From NCBI RefSeq assembly GCF_040954645.1, contig NC_092810.1, forward strand, positions 9,098,185 through 9,162,184: 64,000 nt of DNA, given 5' to 3'. Below the pieces are notes generated by a model. It was not told the origin of the DNA, made no database searches, and saw only the letters and a program-made list of their open reading frames with translations. Source of the stretch: Diabrotica undecimpunctata (taxonomy: Eukaryota; Arthropoda; Insecta; Coleoptera; Chrysomelidae). The position numbers were made by a program, and so were the translations under genes. How positions within the stretch are numbered: position 1 is the first letter of the stretch; the number at the start of each line of letters is the position of its first letter. Of this stretch, positions 1 through 10,254 are shown one piece after another.

Positions 1-110
1 CAATTGGATAGCAGAGGCGCAGAACAGAAGCAGATGGAAAAGTCTAGAGGAGGCCTATGGTCACCAATGGACAACTCAGGGTTGATTGATGATGATGATA
101 AACTCAGTAG
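1..110 (+). mobile_element. LINE 3' terminus (C-terminal tail of an RT ORF)
   Basis: From position 2 an open frame reads WIAEAQNRSRW-KSLEEAY and stops at 83-85. This Trp/Arg-rich ending (AQNRxRW) is the usual last stretch of RTE-like endonuclease/reverse-transcriptase polyproteins. The stop is followed at once by a short GAT microsatellite (84-101), as expected of LINEs that end in simple repeats. The rest of the element lies left of the window. The clade is not certain. Confidence 0.55.
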
Positions 111-124
111 TTATCTCAGTTTTC

Positions 125-418
125 ATTTGGTTATGGTCAATCTTCCGCGCTTGCTTTATTCCGAGGTATATTTTCACTCATGTCCTCGATGTTCTGGCCG
201 TTTTGCATATCGAATCCACCGGGCTGAACCTTTCCTTTGATTATATTTAAGACACGGCACTTGTCAAGGCCGAAGTGCATACTAATGTCATTAGAGAATT
301 TTTCCACTGTTTTCAGCATCTGATCCAGGTGGCTTCGAGTGGAAGCCAATAGTTTTAAATCATCCATATACAATAGATAATTTAGCTTTGCCACAACGGC
401 AGTGTTATTTACCACCAT
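125..418 (-). mobile_element. LINE reverse-transcriptase fragment with YMDD box
   Basis: Read on the minus strand, the frame contains LLYMDDLKLLA followed by FSNDISMHFGLDKCRVL. YMDDLK-(L/Y) and a downstream 'GLDKC' block are the palm and thumb motifs of R2/NeSL-type reverse transcriptases, rather than the YADD of the RTE and Jockey elements elsewhere in this window. Only about 95 residues survive, with no endonuclease or zinc fingers. It abuts the + strand LINE end at 1-110 and the SINE at 441. It is a dead fragment; R2-type membership is an inference from the motif. Confidence 0.6.
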
Positions 419-440
419 TATTAATATTATTATATTATTA

Positions 441-771
441 TGTCGGTCAGATAGCCAAGCGGGCTGGGCGGCCTGTTCTCATTCGCTTCACTGCGAGTGG
501 TTCAGTGGATATGAGTTCGATCCTCAGCTCGGTGTACAGAAAACAAAAAGGCTAACGCAGCAGTTTAAAATTCTAAATGAATCTGCGGCTTAGACTAGAA
601 TATGCTGGTGTCTGATCGGCCTATGGTGGAGCAGTACGGCAAGAGATAAGGGCTTGCGGCTCGGTGATACTTCTCCATAGATCCCTACCGAAAGGGCGTA
701 CCGCCTAAAATACCGGTGTATGTATATATACACCGGTATTTATATTAATATTATTATTATTTGTTACTTTT
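441..771 (+). mobile_element. tRNA-derived SINE with long variable arm
   Basis: A polymerase III internal promoter can be seen: an A box around 450-462 (GATAGCCAAGCGGG) and a B box around 511-521 (GAGTTCGATCC). Their wide spacing and an extra stem between them (TCACTGCGAGTGG) suggest descent from a type II (Leu/Ser-like) tRNA. The body runs to about 740 and ends in an ATT-rich tail that merges with the ATT-rich target, so exact ends and duplications are blurred. It includes a near-palindrome ACCGGTGTAT...ATACACCGGT at 712-737. It does not code for protein. Confidence 0.6.
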
Positions 772-844
772 TTTATTATTATTTGTTTTACGTTACTATT
801 AATTGTCAATCCTCAATGTTATATACAGTTGAGAAAAAAAAAAT

Positions 845-1186
845 AGAGAAAACTCACAGAATATACCGACTGCTGGAGTATAGATCTCTTTCTCAAGTGC
901 TATGGAAAACTATGCATTTTGAAAATGAATGCTAACAATCGCTTATAGTTTTTCATCAATATGAAAGTACTATTCGATAATTTTTGCTTTTTCTATGATA
1001 AATGCGATTTTCATTCAATGATCCCATAAAAAATAAGTAGAGAAAACTCACAGAATATACCGACCGCTGGAGTATAGATCTCTTTCTCAAGTGTTATGGA
1101 AAACTATGCATTTTGAAAATGAATACGAACGATCGCTTATAGTTTTTCATCAATATGAAAGTACTATTCAATAATTTTTGCTTTTT
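845..1186. repeat. Two-copy tandem repeat, 194-bp period
   Basis: A block beginning AGAGAAAACTCACAGAATAT at 845 recurs at 1039 with only scattered substitutions through about 1186. The second copy is shorter by about 45 bp. It may be a satellite monomer pair or a local duplication. No ORF is conserved between copies. Confidence 0.8.
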
Positions 1187-1617
1187 CAAAAAAATAAGTT
1201 TCAAAATGTATCTATAGACTAAATATAGATTGCAAATGCCAAGTCATAAATTTCATATCATTCAGCGAAAATTGATGGTGGCTAAATTATTAACTTGCAA
1301 ACTTATCGACTGTAATTTTACGATAATTACGCTTTTTGTGTAAAAGTTAAGGTTAGTACATACATACGTACAGGTAAATATACACGTGTACCATGCAGAA
1401 TAAAACCTGAGTTGGATAAAACTTTGCGCTGTTAATTTTTTTACAAAATCGCTGACGGGTAAATTCACGTTTGATTAGAAAAACTTTCCTTTGTGTTACT
1501 TGTTTTTTGGTTTGGTATATAACTTTATTGGTGATGTACTTTTAATGGATTTAATTTACACTTTTTTACTACTTGTTTTTAATTTAATAAAAGACATTAT
1601 TGAAAACAATGTTAATT

Positions 1618-3250
1618 TTAAAATTGGTTTAAAATAAGGAATAAAGGAACATCTCTTTCTCTCCCTTGGTGTATCTCTTTTTTAAAAGAAGTAGAGAACT
1701 TTTGTTCCGGAAATTCAGATTTCATCCATATTAAATTAATTATATTTAACAACTTTATTTTGTGACACCTTGGTAAGTAGTACAGCATAATGTAATAAAC
1801 ATTGTCTAAGCCAGGAGCAGTATTTTTATGACACTTTAAACTATATTCTAGTTCTTTTAGAGTAAATTCATTTAACATAACATAGTTTGAATTACTATTA
1901 TTCACTTTTTTAGGATGATTTACATTTAAATTTGGTGGAACCCAGGGCGGACCTAACTTATTTAAAAATTCTTTAGTCCAATCATATTTCTTTACTTGAT
2001 TATTTGGGACAAATTTCTTGGACCGGAGTATTTTTATTTAATTTATTAAAAAATTCTCGCCAAGAAGCTTTTATACTTTTTAATATTGTTTTTTTCTTAA
2101 TTGCCTCTGCTTTCTGATATTTTATGTAATTTTCATATGTACTATTTCGTTTAAATTCTAAAAAAGCTTCTTGCTGAAATTTTATAGCTTGTGCACATTC
2201 TGGGTTCCACCATTTTTTATTAAACCTACTATTGATCGTCATTTTTTTCTTAGGGATTGATAATTCACAAGCATCATTAATTATATTGATAAATGTATTA
2301 TATATTATATGTTATTAATCTTGTCATCAGTATTTGTATCTTTAGTGTCAATAATTTCAAGGATCGAAGAAAATAACGACCAATCTGCTCTGTACACGTT
2401 CCATCGCTTTCAAGTATTATTGGAAAGGGATCAGAACCTAGAGCTACATTTTTTATGTTCCAATCAAAACAGGAAGATATGTCACTGGAACATATAGTTA
2501 TGTCCACAGCTAATTTATTTGTTACGTTTTTATTAATTCTAATTTATTGTTCTTATTTTAATTTACTAAAACACGATAATTTATATCAATTTATTAAACC
2601 ACTGTACAATAATTTATTTGACTAGTAATTACATAATTTATCTATCGGACGTTACAATTTAAACGCGAGCGCGAGCTTCTGATATTAACTGTTTCACTTC
2701 CCAACTAAATTTCTCTTTTTATATAAAACTCCGTTAGTTTCGGAATCCCCTATAGCAGACATGAATTTACTCGAACATTGGGGAAGACCGGTTGTTGGTG
2801 GTGTTGACAAGAATAACGGGAACTCCATCGAATAGACTAGAAGGCGGTCAACGGCTAAAACTAGTTTTTCAACTGCTTGGGACCCTCGAGTCGTGGATGA
2901 CTCATCATAATTCGGGTCTAGAGGCTTCTGGTAAACAAACGCCGAAATGACTAGGACAAAAACAGAATTAGTCATAATATGTTTACAGTTTTATAGGCCA
3001 TGATATTTATTATCGTAACAGTATTATAGTTTCGGCCCCATTATTTAAAAAACATAACTCACAGTCTTCTATTGCTATTAAAAGACTAAGCCCAGCCCTA
3101 TCATTCTGATCGCAACCCCATGCATTATGGTCACAATTAAAGTCTCCTGCCACCAAAAATGGTGTACTTAAATTATTAAAAAACTTTTTCCATTCACTCT
3201 CTGATACGTTTAAATTTGGTTTTGCATACACTGAATATATATTAAGTATA
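1618..3250 (-). mobile_element. Degraded I/R1-like LINE (endonuclease, linker, RT start)
   Basis: On the minus strand, in order from the right: an AP-endonuclease block with VAGDFNCDHNAWG near 3150 and ETI near 3030; the end of the endonuclease with DITICSSDISS and GSDPFPI (the usual GSDHFPI with His lost) at 2298-2510; the linker with KKWWNPECAQAIKFQ at 2000-2242; and the first RT motif with CHKNTAPGLDN at 1618-1905. Order and motifs match I/R1-type non-LTR retrotransposons. The copy is broken by frameshifts, truncated at both ends, and split inside the endonuclease by a probable solo LTR at 2520-3021. Confidence 0.75.
2520..3021. mobile_element. Probable solo LTR inserted in the LINE endonuclease
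   Basis: The insertion separates two adjacent pieces of one LINE endonuclease domain. It starts TGTTACG (2520-2526) and ends CGTAACA (3014-3020), a TG...CA pair with matching inverted ends. It is flanked by TATT (2516-2519) and, after one extra base, TATT (3022-3025), or a 5-bp duplication with one mismatch. About 500 bp with no internal coding fits a solo LTR. Family and orientation are unknown. The 93-codon minus frame inside (2694-2975) resembles nothing I know. Confidence 0.5.
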
Positions 3251-3259
3251 CACTTTCTT

Positions 3260-3570
3260 TAACGGGCAGTTACCAGCTGAAGTCCGTTTGAAGAGGTTTA
3301 CTCTCCGGACGCTGGAACTCACTTAAGGCAAGGGTGTATGTTACCCAAAGTAAAATTTATTTAAATATTAAACATCAAATATTAATAACAACATTATGTA
3401 CAATCTTTGTTAACCTTATATATTTTAAAGGGTTTTTACCCTAATATTTTGGTGGCTCAGGCATGTTAACCTGTATTTTTAACCTGATGATGGAATTATT
3501 ATTCCGAAAACGTTCGTGTTATTTGATGTAGCTCTTTTAAGAGTTTTTTAAATATACCCATTTACAAAGA
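3260..3570 (+). mobile_element. Penelope-like retroelement tail with hammerhead-like motif
   Basis: The segment carries CTGATGA (3484-3490), a potential short hairpin GGAAT-TATT-ATTCC, then GAAA (3506-3509). This is the order of conserved core elements in the hammerhead ribozymes known from Penelope-like retroelements. No GIY-YIG or RT coding is next to it. A second, minus-strand instance with the same stem lies at 39745-39772. Assignment is by motif only. Confidence 0.4.
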
Positions 3571-3599
3571 TTTAACCTCTTTTTTTAATAATAAAAATG

Positions 3600-5450
3600 G
3601 TATGTTACAAAAAATTGGTATTCTTTATTGTATTTAAAGAAGAATAAAACAATTATTAAATTTTGCCGTTATCTTATCAATCAGCGTAAATGAATGCAAT
3701 AATTTACACAAAAAGAATATTTTAAGTCTTCTTGAAAACAAACCCAATTTAAAGACAATTTCAATGAATATCTTTAAAACTTTTTATCTTTCTGATTTTT
3801 CAATATTTACTTTATTGCAAAAACAAAACTTTAAAACATTTTACAAATGAAGTCTACTCTTAAGTTAAAATGGTAATGACAATGATATCAAGAAACTTCA
3901 TTCACAGCTACAAAATTTTTAATTCTGAACAGAAAATCACTGACCTTTCCTTCATAGATTGTATTTGGACCATACCCAGAATCGTCCACGCTCCACAGCA
4001 ATGTGATCTGCCACTATTCGCCTCGGCTTTCTTCTTTTCGTATCTGCAATCCTCCTGCAGCGACTGTACGAAACACCTGACTCAATTCTCCAACAATTAA
4101 CACTTGAAATTTAATTCTCCAAAACACTCAGCTCCTTCTTAATGACATACCGACCTCTTTCTGTCAACTTGGTGCCGCCAAACTATTTCCTACGTATTCC
4201 AGAAACTGCCCACTTTAGATCCAAGGATATATTTTCATCTACTTGTAATCTCCTTCCACAATTCTGCTAACTTCCTTCCACAATGCCGGTATCCAAACTC
4301 ACGAACACACCCTCTATCGAGACGCGACCTTTCCTTTCGATGATCAAAATGACAATCTCCTACATCGAGTATTAATTCTCCCATTCAAAAAAAAACTGTC
4401 CAATCAAAAAGTTTTATTTTGTTTACAATCATTAAGAAAAAACCCCATTACTGTTTCCAGAAAAACTAAAATTTTTCCTTTAAAACTGGCTTTCTCTTTG
4501 GTTACATATACATAATTCATTCCTATAACAAAAGGTTAATTACAATATCTTAATCCTAGGTCATATACAAACAATGAAAAGATTGAAATGAGTATGGGCT
4601 TTCTAATTCTACATAAAAAGATTTTACCTGCGATTGTTTAAAAATCAGTTGTTGACAGGTAAAATTTTCTGTTAATCTAATCTTATCTTAATCTAATACA
4701 TAAATTTTGTTTACAGGATTCCTTCAAAATTTATTTAAATGGTCTATTTATTAATTTTTATTTTTCTCTTTGGCTGAGAAAAAGAAGTATGACAATATAT
4801 AAGGGTGCAAACATTTTTTAATTTATGTCCAAAGCAGCTTTTTTTATATACCTGCTCAACATTATTTTCTACTATTAAAATTAAATAGAACTATATAACT
4901 TTGTAACATTTAAAAATCTTGTTTACAAACGCTTGTTGACAAGACCCAATTACATAAACCCGTACACAATGTCAAAATGGGCTTGCTTCATCAAACATCA
5001 TAATATAACCATTCGGTATGCGAAATCCACCGGTCAATAGAGACTGTTTGTTTAATTTGGCTGAATTACACGATTAGCGGCGTGAAAGCAATTAACCCGA
5101 CGAAACTGTACCGTTTTTGCTTTGTCAATGGCGCTTTGCACAAAAAATTGAAATAAATGAGCTACATTATTACAATATATATTTTAATAGAACATTCTGT
5201 CTATTGTTATTTATATAATGCATTTATTATAATTAAAAAACAATTTTCTTCTGTGTTTTTTAACCGTTTGAATGGCCATAGTGTTGAAGCCCTCTTAGAA
5301 AGTTATTGTAGTGTACGACTTAGTTTGGGGTATTCAATAACAACTACAATACTATTTGACTTACAAAATTTGTTTAACCATACAATTTACCTTTACAAAT
5401 ACAAATAATACATCTACGCATTTAACCAAAATGGTATTTTACGTACAACG
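3600..5450. other. AT-rich intronic DNA, nothing recognised
   Basis: Short open frames (for example 3870-4100 and 5157-5408) have low-complexity, AT-driven composition and no family motif. A GC-richer patch at about 3960-4350 looks like old element sequence but shows no readable domain on either strand. Confidence 0.5.
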
Positions 5451-5454
5451 ACTC

Positions 5455-6018
5455 AGTCATCCTCAAGTAAGTCTCCTTCTGGAGAGTCACTATTAGTATT
5501 ACTAGTATGCTTTAAGTTTTTGTAAAAATCATGGCAAAATTTAGGAACAAATGGCGGTAATACCAATAGGTCATTATACTTTTGTTGTGATATAGGCGTC
5601 GCCTTCGAAACTTAACAATGTCAATCTCCTGGTTTTCATAATGAAAATTACTTTTCAAAAACAGAGTTCCCATGCTGTTTTGTTTTACTTGCAGTTAAAC
5701 ATAGTGTGACAGAAGAACTTGTTGGTTGTTAATCTCTCCTTTTCTATTACTCAAAGCCGGATTTTAAAATGTTTTGACATTATACAATGACCTAAAATTT
5801 TTAAAATCTTCTAGTTTCATATTATGTACGGTATATTTCATTGAGGTTTGTCTGACTAACTTCTGCCATTCCTAGGACGTTGAAATAGAAATTCTGTAAG
5901 TTTTTTTTCTCTTTCGTTCTATCAGCGCATGGACAGTATCCACCTCCATGTAGGTGTGATCCTTTAGTAGAAACTTCTGATTGATGATGATTCATTAAAT
6001 GATCCACATATTTCATTT
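5455..6018 (-). pseudogene. Decayed C-terminal remnant of a multicopy insect gene family (DUF7869-like)
   Basis: Minus-strand pieces in successive frames read HLHGGGYCPCADRTKEKKNL, then MKLEDFKNFRSLYN, then HYENQEIDIVKFR, then PISQQKYNDLLVLPPFVPKF and finally DSPEGDLLEDD before a stop. The order, in particular the PIS-x-KKYNDL...P block near the C-terminus, resembles the C-terminal part of a large, repeated, transposon-like family annotated as DUF7869 in arthropods (from memory). Several frameshifts make it non-functional. The recognition is tentative. Confidence 0.4.
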
Positions 6019-6019
6019 A

Positions 6020-7685
6020 AATGAGTTAATTTACACCCAGTAATTGGTTATTTACTTGACCAATTACGTCCTGATATCGTCTATAATACTTTCTATATGT
6101 TTTGTTGTCAACTAATTAAATCCAAGTATGTGATTCATTGCAAGTATTTGTTAAAAGAATATTTTGAAGTGGACGTTTGAAATTACTGCTTTTTGTGATT
6201 AGTCGATAACGGACCTGTCTTTAAAATGTATAAACTAGATGAAAAAGTAAAGAAACAGTTGTTTTGTTATTGGTATATTAATTAAAATTTAGAATTTAAC
6301 CAGATATTTACTTTGATAGCTATACATAGAAGTTTGTAGTTTGTTTTTCTTAGATATTTCGAATCCTTATAGCTGTGTTTTCTTTAATTACAAAAGTTGT
6401 TTATATCAGTAAAAATAAACTTTATAAAAGCTGTAAACTTTTTTGCATCTTTTTATTGATCCGAAATCTGACATTCTCAGCAAAATTCTGTTTGTTCATG
6501 TGATTTTTAGACTGGACTATTTAAATAAACTTAATACGGGTGCGGGTAATTTGTGGGGCAGTGTAGTAATGGTATGTTAAAATCAACTTTGGATATGAAA
6601 ACTGGAATATTAAACGAATAATTTATTTTATAATTTGCTATTTATTTCCAATGAGATATACAATCAAAACCGCGTAAACTAATATATTTAAACTACAATT
6701 AATACTAACTAACTCAAGCTGAAAATTATACTTAATGAATAAACAAAATTATAAATTATTTCTATTTAATATAAAATTAATTTAATATAATGGTAAATGC
6801 TATTGAACTTAAATTATAAACAGTAACCATCGCTATTTAATTTTGTTATTTCTGAAAATACTTTATAGAATTTCATTGATATTTTTTGATACTGTTTGAA
6901 TTACGTTATCACTTTTACCTTGTCCCATATTTCCCTTTTTTATTTTTAAATCGTGTCAACTACGAAAATTTATTGGTGGGAGGACATACAGAGTTGGGCT
7001 AAAGTATGGAATCAAGTTAACATCTCTCAAAGAAAAAAGATGATATTCATGAAACTTTGCATTCGAGTGACATATAAAGCATTTGATGCAATATTTTCTG
7101 TTACTACTCAATAACTTATTTAATTTAAATGAGACACCCGGTATATTGTTGAATCGAATGGACGATTCTTATTCTGATTTTTTGTCTTCTTTCTTGTCTT
7201 ATAAAATTTGTACAATTTTCAGTGACAATAAAGCATATTACTTACTTATATATTTGTATTGCTATTAAGGCTAAAAAATAAACAAAAAATTAGTTTTAGA
7301 GAATTATAATAAATGTACTTTAGAGATGGATTTGCAATAAATCTTAATTCCTATGGTCAACAAAACAATGCCGTTATCTGTATACGAAAAAATCATATCA
7401 AATATTCGAAATGCTCGCAATTCACCTCATAAAAAGTCTATTAATGTATTCGTGAGTCACTTTTTTTAAAATTTCTCCTCGTATTAGTTCACGTTCATTA
7501 ACAATTATTTCACTTAAATCCAGCAAGCATGTCTACTAATGTAAATGAGTGACTTTAGATAACTCTAAAGAAAAAAATCTAACGGATTAAACGCCTGAGA
7601 TCATGTTTTGCATAGAAAAAGTTAACAAAACTTTTGAGCTTGTCCGTCATATAAGACTGACTTCGGCAGCCATCGGCAAGTTAAA
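6020..7685. other. AT-rich intronic DNA, nothing recognised
   Basis: No reading frame of note, no inverted repeats and no tRNA-like boxes are visible. The 7083-7268 frame is hydrophobic, AT-driven translation without family features. Confidence 0.5.
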
Positions 7686-7689
7686 GCAC

Positions 7690-7985
7690 ATTACGGAGCG
7701 AAAACATTGACTATGATAAGGAGAATAGTGAAAAAGATCCGTATTGCTCAAAGGGCGATGAAACGTGCTATGTTGGGCATTTCTGTACGAGACAAGTTCC
7801 CAAGCTGCCAATTACGACGAAGATCAGGAGTGGTTGTTGCTGTAGAGAGAATAGCAGCACTGAAATAAAACTGGGCTAGTGACCCGAATGACAGATAACA
7901 TATGGACAAAGCGGATACTGGAATGAAACAGGTGGAAAATTATGAGGGAGATCTATTTCCAGCAGTGGATAAGTGAAGATTGAAT
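7690..7985 (+). mobile_element. RTE-like LINE C-terminal fragment
   Basis: Translation gives KIRIAQRAMKRAMLGISVRD, then RRRSGVVVAVERIAALK and, after a stop, NWASDPNDR. This is the post-RT tail of RTE-type polyproteins (QRAMER-MLGIS-RD ... ERIAxLKWxWAGH), also present in the copy at 10255-12640. It has in-frame stops and is truncated at both ends. Confidence 0.7.
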
Positions 7986-7995
7986 TATGATACTA

Positions 7996-8150
7996 GTCTT
8001 CAGACTTTTTTGCTTCTGTGATTCGTTTGTTTATTTCTCGTGAATCGGTGCCCATGTTATCAAAGGTAATAGCCAAGTAGTCATAGCTTTGAAAGCATTA
8101 AATGTTTTGTTCGGTTTCGCGGTCTATAGTCCTTTTTCATCATATTGATA
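7996..8150 (-). mobile_element. Short LINE RT C-terminal fragment
   Basis: On the minus strand a frame reads YDYLAITFDNMGTDSREINK followed by RITEAKKSEDY. This matches the 'F-x-YLGxxxxxxGxxxxEIxxRI' block that follows the RT domain in many LINEs. It is only about 50 codons. Confidence 0.5.
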
Positions 8151-8681
8151 GCACATTATGTATGCAAATTCTCAACAGGTCAAAAAACCATAGGCGTCAC
8201 CCTATACTTGTTTTGAAATAAATAAAAAAAATTAATATTTTAAGATGCCGTCAACAATTCATTATCTTTTAAAAAATCTTCTGTAAAATAAGTGTCCACT
8301 AATCTCACTATACCTCTTTTTTGCGTAAAAAACGTCGGTATATATGCCACACGATTATTGTTAATTATACACGGGTGATTAACGAGAGAATTCAATGTTT
8401 CACGAAATAAATTAATGTAAACAGTAATTTAAAGGTGATTATTGTTTTCTATACAAGTTATCGCCTGACACAAAAAGAATACCTTCTTTGAACGATTACC
8501 TGGAATTACTGATAAGGCTTCACTAATGATAGTTTAAGTAGTTTTTATGCCACATTACAGCTTATGCCAATAATATAAATTAGAAATTGTTTGCATCTTC
8601 CATTTAGTTTGTAGATGTACATTGTTCATGTCTTACCTACCTACATTTTTGGTGTCGATATTTTGTTATTTGCATTTAAAA

Positions 8682-10038
8682 ATGACGTCGACAACAGGTT
8701 TTATCCCAGTTAAGTGTAGTTTTAAAGGTGCCTTCAGTCTAAGAGAGAAAAATATAATATTAAATGTACACGATGCACTTGTACATCAACGCCCTTTAAG
8801 TAATGTTCGTGAAATCGTTGACATGTGTTCAAATATGACAGGGGTTGGAGAAGCAACAATTTATAGATTCCTAAAAGAAAGAAAAGGAGGAACTGTTTCA
8901 TCTCCCAAGGAGAGTGGAGGGAGTAAACCCTTGGAAATGAAGAAATACATATAAACATGATAAGACGCAGCGTCCACTCATTTTTTTTTAACAAAGAATT
9001 TCCAACATTGGACAAAATCCAAACATTAATTAGAGAAAACGAAGAGTTACCAATCATAAGCAACAAGAAATTATGGGGACTATTGAGAGAGATGGGATTT
9101 CGTTGGCAAAAGAATAGAAGAAAATCCGTTTTAATTGAAAAAGATTACATTGTATGTTGGAGACGAGATTATCTAAGAACTATTAAAAAGTACGGAGAAG
9201 AAGGGAAAACAATTTTTTATTTGGACGAGACTTGGCTAAATGAAGGTCATACTGTACCATATCTATGGGTTGATACAAATGTGAAAAGTTCCCGTTAGGC
9301 ATTCATCGAAGGTGTATCTACTGGAATAAACAATATTCCCGTTGGAAAAGGACGCAGACTCATAATAACCCATATTGGAAACGAATACGGTTTTGTCAAT
9401 GGTGGATTATTAAGTTTTGCCTCAAAATCAACCAAAGATTACCACGAGGAAATGACTGCTGACGTTTTTGAAGAATATTTTGAGCAAATGTTGGATTTAA
9501 TTCCAAAAAATTCTGTCATAGTCATGGATAATGCTAGTTACCATTCAAGACTAGCAGAAAAATTGCCAACAACGGCATGGAAAAAGGGAGAGATAATCGA
9601 ATGGTTGGATAAACACGCAATTGAGTACAAGGAGAATTCGACAAAAAAAGGAATTATTACCTATTGTAAGGCAACATAAAGCAGCTTATAAAAAATATAT
9701 AATTGATGAAATGGCCGTGATGTAATTATTTTACGTTTTCCCCATACCACTGTGATCTGAATCCGATAGAAAATATATGGTCTCAAGTAAAGGGTGAAGT
9801 CGGACGCAACAACAAAACTTTTATAGAAGACTTACAACAATTATTAGAACATTCCTTATCAAAAGTAACTCCAGAAAATTGGAAAAATGCTGTTAGTCAT
9901 GCTCACAAGGAAGAAAATAAAATGTGGAATTTGGATAATATGACTGATGCAAGGCTGGAACCGGTAATAATTAACATTGGAGTTGAAGATTCCTTAGATT
10001 CTGAAGAAAGCAGTGAATCTGAAATGGAATTTGATTAA
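8682..10038 (+). pseudogene. IS630/Tc1/mariner-superfamily transposase, DD82E-like, decayed
   Basis: The start is the ATG at 8682 (MTSTTGFIPVKCSF). An N-terminal HTH region includes TGVGEATIYRFLKERK; then come the catalytic blocks YLDETWLNEG (first Asp), VIVMDNASYHSR (second Asp) and CDLNPIENIWSQVK (Glu). The protein ends acidic (SESEMEFD, stop 10036-10038). There are frameshifts near 8940, 9650 and 9725 and a stop at 9296-9298. The gap between the second Asp and the Glu is about 80-90 residues, far more than the 34 of mariner/Tc1, because of an inserted WLxxxxIxY region; this resembles the group I recall as Sailor/DD82E. Terminal repeats were not found. A better-preserved relative lies at 20564-21956. 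Confidence 0.8.
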
Positions 10039-10254
10039 AATAATATTCATTTTTTCACAAATCGGCCCCTGTTACGGCCACAAATTATTTTATATATAAC
10101 GAATAAAATAAACATCTTACATTTCTTGCAAATTCATTAGTACCTGTTAATCTCCATCACTCCGACACTGGCAACTTTATTTAGGGATTAGTAACCCTCA
10201 AAACTATTGTATTCTATTCTGCTTCAACCTTGGTGGTCATACTCAATTTAAAAT

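Noticed and set aside
2694..2975. 93-codon minus-strand frame
   Set aside because: It lies wholly inside the putative solo LTR and has no recognisable family.
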